Below are positions 1 to 8,964 of a DNA stretch of 64,000 nucleotides, one piece after another. How positions within the stretch are numbered: position 1 is the first letter of the stretch; each line of letters begins with the position of its first letter. The notes under the pieces are model-generated. The model was not told where the DNA came from and made no database searches. It was given only the letters and a program-made list of their open reading frames with translations. The stretch is from Streptomyces purpureus (lineage in GTDB: Bacteria; Actinomycetota; Actinomycetes; Streptomycetales; Streptomycetaceae): assembly GCF_014648195.1 (NCBI RefSeq), contig NZ_BMQQ01000003.1:120931-184930 (forward strand). The letters run 5' to 3'. The position numbers and the translations under genes are program-made.

Positions 1-2
1 AT

Positions 3-1031
3 CCGCAGCGTTCGCTGCTGATGCGCGCGCTGGGCAGTGGTGATCATGTCGAGCCGGATCTGTCGATCCGTGAGGTCCGTGCCGGTGACCGGTACTTGAT
101 CTGTTCGGACGGTCTGTCGGGGGTGGTGTCCCATCAGACGATGGAGGACACCCTGGCCAGCTACCAGGGCCCGCAGGAGACCGTCCAGGATCTGATCCAG
201 CTGGCGTTGCGCGGCGGCGGCCCCGACAACATCACGGTGATCGTGGCCGATGTCCTCGACGTCGACGGCGGTGACACGCTCGCCGGGCAGCTGAACGACA
301 CCCCGGTCATCGTGGGCGCGGTCGCCGAGAACCAGGCGCAGCTGAACGACGGCGGGGCGATGCAGACTCCGGCGGGCCGGGCGTCCGGCCTTGGCCGGCA
401 GGCGCCGCAGCCGCCGGCGGGCGGGTTCGGTCCGCCCGGCAGCGGGGACGACGTGGGCTACGGCGGGATGCCGCCGCAGGGCGCGTTCGGCGCGTACGCG
501 GACGACGACTTCGTGAAGCCGCGTACCGGCCGCAAGTGGCTGAAGCGGTCCTTCTTCACGGTGCTGGCGCTGGCTGTGGTCGGCGGCGGTCTGTACGGCG
601 GCTACCGCTGGACGCAGACGCAGTACTACGTCGGCGCGAATGACGATCATGTCGCGCTGTACCGGGGCATCAGCCAGGATCTCGCGTGGGTCTCGCTCTC
701 GAAGGTCGAGAAGGATCATCCCGAGATCGAACTCAAGTACCTGCCGCCCTACCAGAAGAAGCAGGTCGAGGACACGATCACGGGCGGCAGCCTCTCCAGG
801 GCGCAGGCCAAGATCGATGAGCTGGCCTCGCAGGCGACGGCCTGCAAGAAGGACGAGCAGCGCCGGGCGGCCGCCGACAAGGCGACCCCGCCGCCGCCGA
901 CGGACGGCGACGCCGCCCCGGCGAACGGCACGAAGCCGACCGACCCCAAGCCCACCGCAGCCGCTCCCTCTCCGGGCCCCACCCTCTCGGAGGAGGAGCA
1001 GAAGCTGGCCTCGAACTGCGGCAAGCAGTAA
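3..1031 (+). CDS. pstP: PP2C-type Ser/Thr protein phosphatase PstP (5' truncated by window edge)
   Basis: The visible 342 residues are the C-terminal half of a membrane PP2C phosphatase. The catalytic remnant runs to about residue 90 and includes the motifs YLICSDGLSG and GGPDNITVIVADV, which carry the metal-binding Asp residues of PP2C enzymes. A Gly/Pro-rich juxtamembrane linker follows, then one membrane helix around window base 560 (FFTVLALAVVGGGLYGGY) and an extracytoplasmic domain ending in a Pro/Thr-rich tail. In actinobacteria this enzyme dephosphorylates PknA/PknB-type kinases and their cell-wall substrates. It stands first in the visible operon, 27 bp ahead of the FtsW/RodA gene. 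The true start and the FHA-domain genes usually found upstream are outside the window. Confidence 0.95.
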   Translation, partial: PQRSLLMRALGSGDHVEPDLSIREVRAGDRYLICSDGLSGVVSHQTMEDTLASYQGPQETVQDLIQLALRGGGPDNITVIVADVLDVDGGDTLAGQLNDTPVIVGAVAENQAQLNDGGAMQTPAGRASGLGRQAPQPPAGGFGPPGSGDDVGYGGMPPQGAFGAYADDDFVKPRTGRKWLKRSFFTVLALAVVGGGLYGGYRWTQTQYYVGANDDHVALYRGISQDLAWVSLSKVEKDHPEIELKYLPPYQKKQVEDTITGGSLSRAQAKIDELASQATACKKDEQRRAAADKATPPPPTDGDAAPANGTKPTDPKPTAAAPSPGPTLSEEEQKLASNCGKQ

Positions 1032-1058
1032 GGACCCGTAGGGGGGCCTTTCACCACC

Positions 1059-2489
1059 ATGAGCGTTGTCACCAATACGACCACCATCGGCGCGATCGAG
1101 TTGCCGAGCCGGCGCAACACGGAGTTGCTGCTGCTCGGTTTCGCGGTCGTCATCCCGGTGTTCGCGTACCTGAACGTGGGCCTGGCCATCGACGGCAAGG
1201 TCCCGCCGGGCATGCTCGGTTACGGGCTGGGTCTGGGGCTGCTGGCGGGCGTGGCGCATCTGGTGGTGCGCAAGTTCGCGAAGTACGCGGATCCGCTGCT
1301 GCTGCCGCTGGCGACGCTGCTGAACGGCCTGGGGCTGGTGCTGATCTGGCGGCTGGACCAGTCGCCGCGGATCATCGCGCGGTACAAGACGTTCAGTCCG
1401 GACGCGCCGAACCAGCTGATGTATTCGGCGATCGGTGTGGCGCTGTTCCTGCTGGTGCTGATGTTCCTCAAGGACCATCGGGTGCTGCAGCGCTTCACGT
1501 ACATCTCCATGATGGTGGCCATCGTCCTGCTGCTGCTGCCGCTGGTGCCGGGGCTGGGCGCGGATGTGTTCGGCGCCAAGATCTGGATCCGGATCGGGCC
1601 GTTCTCGATCCAGCCGGGAGAGTTCGCGAAGATTGTGATCGCGGTCTTCTTCTCCGGCTATCTGATGGTGAAGCGCGACGCGCTCGCGCTGGCCAGCCGC
1701 CGTTTCCTGGGGCTGTATCTGCCGCGTGGCCGTGACCTGGGCCCGATCCTCACGATCTGGGCGGTCAGCCTGCTCATCCTGGTCTTCGAGAACGACCTCG
1801 GTACGTCGCTGCTGTTCTTCGGCATGTTCGTGATCATGCTGTACGTGGCGACGGAGCGGACCAGCTGGATCGTGATGGGTCTGCTGATGGCGGTGGGCGG
1901 CGCGGTCGTCGTCGGCTCGTTCGCCACGCACGTGCAGTCCCGTGTCGCCGCGTGGCTCGACCCGTTCGAGTGCCTGAAGACGGCCCCCGAGAGGTCGAAC
2001 ATGGCGGCCGCGTGCGACCAGATGACGCAGGTGCTGATGTCGTTCGGCTCCGGCGGTGTGCTCGGCACCGGCCTGGGGCAGGGCAATTCCGACCTGATCG
2101 GCTTCGCCGCCAACTCGGACTTCATCTTCGCCACGGTCGGCGAGGAGCTCGGCCTGACCGGTGTGATGGCGTTCCTGCTGATGTACGGCCTGATCATCGA
2201 ACGCGGTATCCGTACGTCCCTGGCGGCCCGCGACCCGTTCGGCAAGCTGCTCGCGATGGGTCTTTCCGGCGCCTTCGCGCTGCAGATCTTCGTCGTCGCC
2301 GGCGGTGTGATGGGGCTCATCCCGCTGACCGGTATGACGATGCCGTTCCTGGCGTACGGCGGTTCCTCCGTGATCGCGAACTGGGCGCTGATCGCCATCC
2401 TGATCCGTATCAGTGACACCGCCCGCCGCCCCGCGCCGGCTCCCGCCCCGTCCCCCGACGCCGAGATGACCCAGGTGGTCCGACCGTGA
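1059..2489 (+). CDS. rodA: FtsW/RodA/SpoVE-family peptidoglycan polymerase
   Basis: This 476-residue polytopic membrane protein of the SEDS family has about ten hydrophobic helices. The family signature is seen near the C terminus (GLIPLTGMTMPFLAYGGSS), and the loop with FENDLGTSLLFFG holds the conserved Asp expected in SEDS glycosyltransferases. SEDS proteins polymerise lipid II together with a class B PBP, and the partner is the next gene, which overlaps this one by 4 bp (GTGA). The position in a pstP-rodA-pbpA-pknB operon matches the mycobacterial rodA gene. Streptomyces has several SEDS paralogues, so the symbol reflects synteny and not a proven elongasome role. Confidence 0.93.
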   Translation: MSVVTNTTTIGAIELPSRRNTELLLLGFAVVIPVFAYLNVGLAIDGKVPPGMLGYGLGLGLLAGVAHLVVRKFAKYADPLLLPLATLLNGLGLVLIWRLDQSPRIIARYKTFSPDAPNQLMYSAIGVALFLLVLMFLKDHRVLQRFTYISMMVAIVLLLLPLVPGLGADVFGAKIWIRIGPFSIQPGEFAKIVIAVFFSGYLMVKRDALALASRRFLGLYLPRGRDLGPILTIWAVSLLILVFENDLGTSLLFFGMFVIMLYVATERTSWIVMGLLMAVGGAVVVGSFATHVQSRVAAWLDPFECLKTAPERSNMAAACDQMTQVLMSFGSGGVLGTGLGQGNSDLIGFAANSDFIFATVGEELGLTGVMAFLLMYGLIIERGIRTSLAARDPFGKLLAMGLSGAFALQIFVVAGGVMGLIPLTGMTMPFLAYGGSSVIANWALIAILIRISDTARRPAPAPAPSPDAEMTQVVRP

Positions 2490-3952
2490 ACAAGCCCCTG
2501 CGCCGGGTCGCGATCTTCTGCGGCCTGCTGGTCCTCGCCCTGCTGCTGCGGGACAACTGGCTCCAGTACGTCCGGGCCGACGAGCTCAACTCGCACCAGA
2601 AGAACCGCCGGGTCACGATCGAGCGGTACGCCAACGAGCGCGGCAACATCATCGTGGACGGCAAGCCGATCACCGGCTCCGTCGACTCCAAAGACCCGTA
2701 CTACCGGTTCAAGCGGACCTACACCGACGGTCCGATGTGGGCGCCGGTGACGGGCTACGCCTCGCAGGCCTACGACGCCAGCCAGATCGAGAAGATCGAG
2801 GACGGCATCCTCACCGGCAACGACGACCGGCTCTTCTTCGACCGCACGCTGGCGATGTTCACCGGTGAGAAGAAGACCGGCGGCAACGTCGTGACGACCC
2901 TGAACGGCGCCGCCCAGAAGGCCGCCTTCAAGGGGCTGGGTGACAAGAAGGGCGCGGTCGCCGCGATCGACCCGAAGACGGGCCGGATCCTGGCGCTGGC
3001 GTCCACGCCGTCGTACGACCCGTCCTCCTTCGCCGGCTACTCCGGCAAGGACGAGAAGGCCTGGGTGGCGCTGGAGAACGACCCGGACAAGCCGAAGCTG
3101 AACCGGGCGCTGCGTGAGATCTACCCGCCCGGTTCCGTCTTCAAGGTGGTGACGGCGGCCGCGGCGCTGGAGCACGGCCAGGTCACCGACATCAACGCGG
3201 CGACCGACACCCCCGAGCCGTACAACATCCCGCTGTCGCGGGTGCCGATGAAGAACCACGCGCAGGGCTGCAAGAACGCCAGCCTGAACAAGGCGCTGGA
3301 GGTCTCCTGCAACTCCGTCTTCGCCAAGCTGGGTGACGAGGTCGGCCGCGAGAAGATGGTGGAGACGGCGGAGAAGTTCGGTTTCAACGCCGAGCAGTTC
3401 GTGCCGATCCGCGCGGTGGCCTCGGTCTACGACAAGAAGATGGACCGCGGTGGCAACGCGCAGTCCTCGATCGGCCAGTTCAACACCGCGACGACGCCGC
3501 TGCAGATGGCGATGGTGGCCGCGGCGGTCGCCAACGACGGCAAGCTGATGAAGCCGTACATGATCGACAAGCTGGAGTCTCCCAAGCTCGACGTGGTCAA
3601 GACGACCGAGCCGGAGGAGATGAGCCGGCCGATGTCGCAGAAGAACGCGCAGCTGGTGCAGCAGATGATGGAGAACGTCGTCAGCAACGGCACCGGTGGC
3701 AAGGCCGACGTCGACCGCCCCGGTGTCAAGGTCGGCGGCAAGACGGGTACGGCGCAGCACGGTGTCGGCAACAAGAAGCGCCCGTACGCGTGGTTCATCT
3801 CATACGCCAAGACGGACAGCGGCTCCCCGGTCGCCGTCGCCGTGATCGTCGAGGACTCGGCCGGCACCGCCCGTGACGACATCAGCGGTGGTGGGCTGGC
3901 CGCGCCGATCGCCAGGGACGTGATGGAGGCGGTTCTCGACAGCGGGAAGTGA
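2486..3952 (+). CDS. pbpA: Class B penicillin-binding protein (D,D-transpeptidase)
   Basis: 488 residues. An N-terminal anchor helix (RVAIFCGLLVLALLL) is followed by a PBP dimer domain and the transpeptidase domain. Active-site motifs are SVFK (Ser about 216), SCN (about 274) and KTG (about 418, in GGKTGTAQ). The GTG start overlaps the stop of the preceding SEDS gene as GTGA, indicating translational coupling of polymerase and transpeptidase. The product cross-links peptidoglycan outside the membrane. The 158-bp gap before the kinase gene has a possible -10 element (TAGCGT at 4033-4038), so the kinase may also have its own promoter. Confidence 0.95.
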   Translation: MNKPLRRVAIFCGLLVLALLLRDNWLQYVRADELNSHQKNRRVTIERYANERGNIIVDGKPITGSVDSKDPYYRFKRTYTDGPMWAPVTGYASQAYDASQIEKIEDGILTGNDDRLFFDRTLAMFTGEKKTGGNVVTTLNGAAQKAAFKGLGDKKGAVAAIDPKTGRILALASTPSYDPSSFAGYSGKDEKAWVALENDPDKPKLNRALREIYPPGSVFKVVTAAAALEHGQVTDINAATDTPEPYNIPLSRVPMKNHAQGCKNASLNKALEVSCNSVFAKLGDEVGREKMVETAEKFGFNAEQFVPIRAVASVYDKKMDRGGNAQSSIGQFNTATTPLQMAMVAAAVANDGKLMKPYMIDKLESPKLDVVKTTEPEEMSRPMSQKNAQLVQQMMENVVSNGTGGKADVDRPGVKVGGKTGTAQHGVGNKKRPYAWFISYAKTDSGSPVAVAVIVEDSAGTARDDISGGGLAAPIARDVMEAVLDSGK

Positions 3953-4110
3953 CGGCGGGCCGTTACGGGCGCGGTCGTGTACCGGTGTGGTATCAGGTGC
4001 CGGTCGCGGACGAAGCGGCTGCCTGTGGCCGGTAGCGTATGCGCGAACAGCACACCGCCGGATCACACACACGGGTGCGGTCGGGACAGACGGAGAGGGC
4101 TGGATTAGCT

Positions 4111-6099
4111 ATGGAAGAGCCGCGTCGCCTCGGCGGCCGGTACGAGCTGGGCTCGGTGCTCGGCCGCGGTGGCATGGCCGAGGTGTACCTCGCCCACGAC
4201 ACCCGGCTCGGCCGCACCGTCGCCGTGAAGACGCTGCGGGCCGACCTCGCCCGTGACCCGTCCTTCCAGGCCCGGTTCCGCCGAGAGGCCCAGTCGGCCG
4301 CCTCGCTCAACCACCCGGCGATCGTCGCGGTCTACGACACCGGCGAGGACTACGTCGACAACATCTCCATCCCGTACATCGTGATGGAGTACGTCGACGG
4401 CTCGACGCTGCGGGAGCTGCTGCACTCCGGTCGCAAGCTGCTGCCGGAGCGGACGCTGGAGATGACGGTCGGCATCCTGCAGGCGCTGGAGTACTCGCAC
4501 CGCGCCGGCATCGTGCACCGGGACATCAAGCCGGCGAACGTGATGCTGACGCGTACCGGCCAGGTCAAGGTCATGGACTTCGGTATCGCCCGCGCGATGG
4601 GCGACTCCGGCATGACCATGACGCAGACGGCGGCCGTCATCGGCACGGCGCAGTACCTCTCCCCGGAGCAGGCCAAGGGCGAGCAGGTCGACGCCCGCTC
4701 CGACCTGTACTCCACCGGCTGTCTGCTGTACGAGCTGCTGACGGTCCGGCCGCCGTTCGTGGGTGACTCCCCGGTGGCGGTCGCGTACCAGCACGTACGG
4801 GAGGAGCCGCAGCCGCCCAGCAACTTCGACCCCGAGATCACGCCCGAGATGGACGCGATCGTGCTGAAGGCGCTGGTCAAGGACCCGGACTACCGCTACC
4901 AGTCGGCCGACGAGATGCGGGCCGACATCGAGGCGTGCCTCGACGGTCAGCCGGTCGCTGCGACGGCGGCGATGGGCGCGGCCGGCTACGGCGGCTACCC
5001 GCCGGAGGACCAGCCCACCACGGCGCTGCGGCAGGCCGACCCGGCCGGGCAGACGTCGATGCTGCCGCCGATGGGCCCGGACGACGGCTACGGCTACGAC
5101 GACCGTCCGGCGCGCCGCCGGCAGAAGAAGTCGAGCACGTCGACGGTCCTGCTGGTGCTCGCGGGCATTCTGGTGCTGGTGGGCGCGGTGCTGATCGGCC
5201 GCTCGCTGTTCGACGGCAAGGACGGCGCGGATCAGGTGGCGGTGCCACAGCTGATCGGCAAGACGGTGAAGCAGGCCGAGGAGCTGGTCGGCAATGCCGG
5301 GGTGAAGGTGGCCCAGTCCGGGTCGGAGCGCTGTGACCAGCCCAAGGGCAGCATCTGCAAGCAGACCCCGGCGGCGGACAACGGCGCGATGATGGACACC
5401 GGCGCGACGATCCAGGTGATCGTCTCGGAGGGTGCGCCGACGATCGAGGTCCCGGACGTCACGGAGAAGTCCGAGGAGAACGCCAAGCAGCTGCTCGAGG
5501 CAAAGGGCTTCAAGGTCGAGGTCAAGCAGGAGGAGTCGGACGAGGAGCAGGGCACGGTCCTGAGCCAGAACCCGACCGGTGGCTCCCAGGCCGAGAAGAA
5601 CACCCCGGTGACGATCACGGTCGCCAAGAAGGCCCTGAAGACGGTTCCGCCGGTCGTCGGCTCGAACTTCGACTCCGCCAAGCAGCAGCTGGAGACGTTG
5701 AAGTTCCAGGTCGCCAGGGTCGACGTGGACTCGGACAAGCCGAAGGGCGAGGTCCTGGAGCAGGACCCGGCGGGCGACTCCAAGGCCGCCGAGGGCACGC
5801 AGGTGACGCTGAAGGTCTCCAAGGGCCCGGCGCAGCAGCAGGTGCAGATCCCGGCGGACATCGCCACGAAGAAGTACCGGGAAGTGAAGAAGATCCTGGA
5901 GGACATGGGTCTGGTCGTCACCCTGGCCCCGGGCTCGGTGGACAAGCCGGGCGCGACGGTCGTGACCAGCAACCCGGCCCCGGGTTCGACGGTCAACACC
6001 GGTACCTCGGTGGCCCTGCTCACCGCGGAAAGCGGGGACGGCGGGGACGGCAACGGAGGCACGATCTTCGGCCAGGGCTTCGGCCGCGGCGGGGACTAG
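4111..6099 (+). CDS. pknB: PASTA-domain Ser/Thr protein kinase (PknB-like)
   Basis: 662 residues from the ATG at 4111 (MEEPRRLGGRYELG). An upstream in-frame ATG at 4039 is rejected because the added 24 residues do not resemble a kinase N terminus, while GGAGAGG precedes 4111. The cytoplasmic kinase domain (about 10-270) has the Gly loop GRGGMAEVY, VAVK lysine, HRDIKPANV, DFG and an activation loop rich in Thr. After a Pro/Gly linker comes one membrane helix (about 347-367) and four extracellular PASTA repeats (starting near 377, 446, 509 and 578). PASTA domains bind peptidoglycan fragments or lipid II, so the protein is a cell-wall sensor kinase, countered by the PP2C gene upstream. Confidence 0.96.
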   Translation: MEEPRRLGGRYELGSVLGRGGMAEVYLAHDTRLGRTVAVKTLRADLARDPSFQARFRREAQSAASLNHPAIVAVYDTGEDYVDNISIPYIVMEYVDGSTLRELLHSGRKLLPERTLEMTVGILQALEYSHRAGIVHRDIKPANVMLTRTGQVKVMDFGIARAMGDSGMTMTQTAAVIGTAQYLSPEQAKGEQVDARSDLYSTGCLLYELLTVRPPFVGDSPVAVAYQHVREEPQPPSNFDPEITPEMDAIVLKALVKDPDYRYQSADEMRADIEACLDGQPVAATAAMGAAGYGGYPPEDQPTTALRQADPAGQTSMLPPMGPDDGYGYDDRPARRRQKKSSTSTVLLVLAGILVLVGAVLIGRSLFDGKDGADQVAVPQLIGKTVKQAEELVGNAGVKVAQSGSERCDQPKGSICKQTPAADNGAMMDTGATIQVIVSEGAPTIEVPDVTEKSEENAKQLLEAKGFKVEVKQEESDEEQGTVLSQNPTGGSQAEKNTPVTITVAKKALKTVPPVVGSNFDSAKQQLETLKFQVARVDVDSDKPKGEVLEQDPAGDSKAAEGTQVTLKVSKGPAQQQVQIPADIATKKYREVKKILEDMGLVVTLAPGSVDKPGATVVTSNPAPGSTVNTGTSVALLTAESGDGGDGNGGTIFGQGFGRGGD

Positions 6100-6106
6100 G
6101 CCCAAA

Positions 6107-6165
6107 GCAGAAGGAAAGGGCCCCGGTATCCGTTCGACACGGATACCGGGGCCCTTTCCTTCTGC
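6107..6165. terminator. Bidirectional terminator between pknB and sortase genes
   Basis: A perfect 26-bp inverted repeat (6107-6132 and 6140-6165) with a 7-nt loop separates two convergent operons. The outer arms are A-rich on one side and T-rich on the other, so it can end transcripts from both directions. Confidence 0.93.
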
Positions 6166-6187
6166 GTCGTGAGCGCGTGCCGCCCGG

Positions 6188-6865
6188 TCAGAGCCGGAGC
6201 TCGGCGGGCGGGGTGCGGTCGCGGTCGACCTTCTCCGTGCGTTCCAGCTCGCCCCAGACGATGTAGCGGTAGTCGGAGGTGTAGATCGGCGTGCAGGTCG
6301 TCAGGGTGATGTACCGGCCCGCCTTGGTCCTCCCCGATTCCTTCGGTATCGGGTCGAGGACCTTCACGTTGTACTTCGAGGTCTCCGGCAGCGTCTTGTA
6401 GACCTTGTAGACGTACCAGACGTCCTTCGTCTCAAAGACGATCGAGTCACCGTTCTTCAGCTTGTGGATGTTGTGGAACTTGGCGCCGTGCCCGTCGCGG
6501 TGTGCCGCGAGCGTGAAGTTGCCGCGCTTCGCCGACGGGAGGGCGGCGGCCACCGGGTCCGTGTAGTAGCCGGCGACGCCGTTGTTCAGGGTCTTGGGGT
6601 CGGTGCCCCGCTTGACCAGGACCTCGCCGTTGCCCATCGCCGGTACGTGCAGGAAGCCGATGCCGTCCTTGGTGTCGAGGGCGCCCGGGCCGCCGGCCCA
6701 GCGGTCGCGGACCTGGCTGATCTCCTTGTCGGCCGCCCGGTCGGCGATGACGTTGGTCCACCACAGCGAGTAGACGACGAAGAGGCCGAGCACCACACCC
6801 GCGGTGATCAACAGTTCGCCGAAGACGCTGATGATGCCGGCGATCCGGTCGCGCGCACGTGCCAC
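6188..6865 (-). CDS. srtE2: Class E sortase
   Basis: 225 residues with a GTG start. An N-terminal membrane helix (about 15-35) precedes the sortase beta barrel. Catalytic residues are visible: His in TLAAHRDGHG, Cys in ITLTTCTPIY and Arg in SDYRYIVWG. Class E sortases of high-GC Gram-positives cleave LAXTG-type sorting signals and attach proteins to the wall, and in Streptomyces coelicolor two such enzymes anchor long chaplins. The gene follows the next sortase by 40 bp. No chaplin-type substrate gene was recognised in this window. The symbol is assigned from synteny with the pknB-adjacent enzyme. Confidence 0.93.
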   Translation of the reverse strand: MARARDRIAGIISVFGELLITAGVVLGLFVVYSLWWTNVIADRAADKEISQVRDRWAGGPGALDTKDGIGFLHVPAMGNGEVLVKRGTDPKTLNNGVAGYYTDPVAAALPSAKRGNFTLAAHRDGHGAKFHNIHKLKNGDSIVFETKDVWYVYKVYKTLPETSKYNVKVLDPIPKESGRTKAGRYITLTTCTPIYTSDYRYIVWGELERTEKVDRDRTPPAELRL

Positions 6866-6905
6866 TCTTCTGTCCCGTCGTTTCAGGCCCAGGGTTTCTG
6901 GGGTG

Positions 6906-8099
6906 TCAGCCTACGAGCGCGTCCGGTTTCCCCTTGCTGCGCGGGCGTTCCTCGACCATCTTGCCCCACACGATCATTCGGTACGTACTGGTGAACTCGG
7001 GGGTGCAGGTGGTGAGTGTGATGTAGCGGCCGGGCTGGGTGAATCCTGAGCCCGGCGGGACCGGGCCGATCACCGCGACGTTCGACGGTGAGGTCTGCGG
7101 GAGGATGCTCGCCATCGCGTAGGTGTAGTACGCGTCCTGGGTCTCAACCACGATCGGGTCGCCCGGGGAGAGCTGGTTGATGTAGCGGAACGGCTCGCCG
7201 TGAGTGTTGCGGTGGCCCGCGACCGCGAAGTTGCCCTGTTTGTCGGAGGGCATGGCGGTCTTGAGGGCGCCCTCGGAGTAGTGGCCGACCATGCCCCGGT
7301 CCAGGACCTGGGACTTGCTGATGCCTTCGGCGATCGGCACGACGACGTCAAGCTTGGGGATGTGCATGAGGGCGAAGCCCTGACCCGGCTCGAAGGCATC
7401 CGGTTTACGGCCCTTGGCCCAGTCGTCGGTGATGCGGTTCTTCGCCTTGTCGACCTCGAGACCGGCCTGCACATTGGTCCACCACAGCTGGTACGTGACG
7501 AACAGCAGCATCACCACGCCGAAGGTGATGAACAGCTCGCCGACGAACCGGCTGGCGATCACGCCGAGGCTCTCCTTGGCCGCCCGGGCGGCCCGCCGGG
7601 CCTCCACCCGGGTCAGCGGTCTCCCCGGGGCCGGATCGGGCGGTGGAGGGGCGGCGGCGCCCCTGCGGCCGCGCGCCTTGGCGGCCCTGCGCCGCTCGGC
7701 CCGCCCCGGCCCGAGGTCCGGCAGGGGCGCGGGCTCCGGCTCCGGGGCGGGGGCCGGATCGGGTTCGATTACCGGCTCCGGGCTCGGCCAGGGCTCCGGC
7801 TCCGGGGTCCCCTGGCCGTAGGCGTCCGGTTCGTACGGACCGGGGTCGTACGGACCGGGGTCGTACGGGCCCGGTGGTATCGGGTCGTAGGCCTGCGGCG
7901 CGGGCTCGTACGGCTGCGGGGCCGGCTGCCCGTACTGCTGCGGGGCCGGCTGCTCGTACAGCTGCGGGGTCGGCTGCTCGTACAGCTGCGGCACGGGCTG
8001 TACGGGCTCGTACGGCTCCTGCCCGTACGGTCCGGGGTCCGGCCGCTGGGGCTCCTGCGGGGGATTCGTCGCCCGGAACCACGGCGACCCCGTCGTCAC
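6906..8099 (-). CDS. srtE1: Class E sortase with long Pro/Tyr-rich cytoplasmic tail
   Basis: 397 residues. The GTG start at 8099 overlaps the TGA of pabA as GTGA, which fixes the start and suggests coupling; a longer ORF to 8165 runs inside pabA and is rejected. Residues 1 to about 175 are low-complexity, with repeated LYEQPAP-like and YDPGP-like units, then Ala/Arg-rich sequence. A membrane helix follows (about 190-210) and then the sortase fold with His (VAGHRNTHG), Cys (ITLTTCTPEF) and Arg (TYRMIVWG). The enzyme should act at the outer face of the membrane, with the tail in the cytoplasm. The role of the tail is unknown. Confidence 0.92.
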   Translation of the reverse strand: MTTGSPWFRATNPPQEPQRPDPGPYGQEPYEPVQPVPQLYEQPTPQLYEQPAPQQYGQPAPQPYEPAPQAYDPIPPGPYDPGPYDPGPYEPDAYGQGTPEPEPWPSPEPVIEPDPAPAPEPEPAPLPDLGPGRAERRRAAKARGRRGAAAPPPPDPAPGRPLTRVEARRAARAAKESLGVIASRFVGELFITFGVVMLLFVTYQLWWTNVQAGLEVDKAKNRITDDWAKGRKPDAFEPGQGFALMHIPKLDVVVPIAEGISKSQVLDRGMVGHYSEGALKTAMPSDKQGNFAVAGHRNTHGEPFRYINQLSPGDPIVVETQDAYYTYAMASILPQTSPSNVAVIGPVPPGSGFTQPGRYITLTTCTPEFTSTYRMIVWGKMVEERPRSKGKPDALVG

Positions 8100-8734
8100 G
8101 CGATTGCCTTGCCCACCACCGGCGCGAGCCCGGCCGATCGCTCGACCGCCCCCCGGTCGCCGCACTGCTCCAGCCAGTTGGCGAGCATCAGGTGGCCGTG
8201 TTCGGTGAGCACCGACTCGGGGTGGAACTGCACGCCTTCGACGGCCAGTTCACGGTGGCGCAGCCCCATGATGATGCCGTCCTCGGTGCGGGCCGTGACC
8301 TCCAGCTCGGCCGGCAGGTCGGCCGGCTCGGCCGCCAGGGAGTGGTAGCGGGTCGCGGTGAACGGCGAGGGGAGCCCGGCGAAGACGCCCTTGCCCTCGT
8401 GGGTGACCGGGGAGGTCTTGCCGTGCAGCAGCTCGGGGGCGCGGTCGACGACGCCGCCGTACGCCACCGCCATGGACTGCATGCCCAGGCAGACGCCGAA
8501 GACCGGGACACCGGTGTCGGCACAGTGCCGGACCATGTCGATGCAGACACCGGCCTGTTCGGGCGCGCCGGGGCCGGGTGAGAGGAGGACCCCGTCGAAG
8601 CCGTCCTGGGCGTGTTCGAGGGCCACCTCGTCGTTGCGCAGCACCTCGCATTCGGCGCCGAGCTGGTACAGGTACTGCACGAGGTTGAAGACGAAGCTGT
8701 CGTAGTTGTCGACGACGAGAATCCGCGCGCTCAC
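8096..8734 (-). CDS. pabA: Glutamine amidotransferase component of aminodeoxychorismate/anthranilate synthase
   Basis: 212 residues of the class I glutamine amidotransferase fold. The nucleophile elbow FGVCLGMQS and the His-Glu pair in GVQFHPES are intact, and the N-terminal VVDNYDSF is typical of TrpG/PabA. It supplies ammonia from glutamine to a chorismate-using partner (folate or tryptophan synthesis); no partner subunit lies in the window. The GTG start at 8734 overlaps the stop of the 53-residue ORF (GTGA) and its own stop overlaps the sortase start, so three genes are chained by 4-bp overlaps. TrpG and PabA cannot be told apart from sequence alone. Confidence 0.93.
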   Translation of the reverse strand: MSARILVVDNYDSFVFNLVQYLYQLGAECEVLRNDEVALEHAQDGFDGVLLSPGPGAPEQAGVCIDMVRHCADTGVPVFGVCLGMQSMAVAYGGVVDRAPELLHGKTSPVTHEGKGVFAGLPSPFTATRYHSLAAEPADLPAELEVTARTEDGIIMGLRHRELAVEGVQFHPESVLTEHGHLMLANWLEQCGDRGAVERSAGLAPVVGKAIA

Positions 8735-8892
8735 TGGCCGTCCACCGTCACATCGTTGAACGGAAGCAGGGGCTCCGCCCAGGGGAACACATACTGGAAC
8801 AGCACGTAGACAACCGCGAGGGCGAGCACGAGTGAGGTGAGTGCCTTCACCCACGCGTTGCCCGGCAGATGCCGCCAGATCCAGCCGTACAT
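8731..8892 (-). CDS. Small single-pass membrane protein, 53 residues
   Basis: Start MYGWIWRHLPGN, then one hydrophobic helix (ALTSLVLALAVVYVLFQYV) and a short polar tail ending VDGQ. It is too short for most ORF callers. Support comes from its stop, which overlaps the pabA start as GTGA, from strong third-position GC bias, and from its position inside a sortase-pabA operon. The N terminus is basic and aromatic, predicting the C terminus outside the cell. No function is recognised; a sortase or wall accessory protein is one guess from context. Confidence 0.78.
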   Translation of the reverse strand: MYGWIWRHLPGNAWVKALTSLVLALAVVYVLFQYVFPWAEPLLPFNDVTVDGQ

Positions 8893-8964
8893 GACGTCCG
8901 CTGGTCCTTCCTGTGGTGTCCCTTCGGTACCGCACCAGACTAAGGGGCGAGAGGGTCTCGTGGG

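Noticed and set aside
1658..3760. 700-residue open frame on the minus strand opposite rodA and pbpA
   Set aside because: His/Arg/Leu-rich shadow frame with no domain. The plus-strand genes have complete catalytic motifs.
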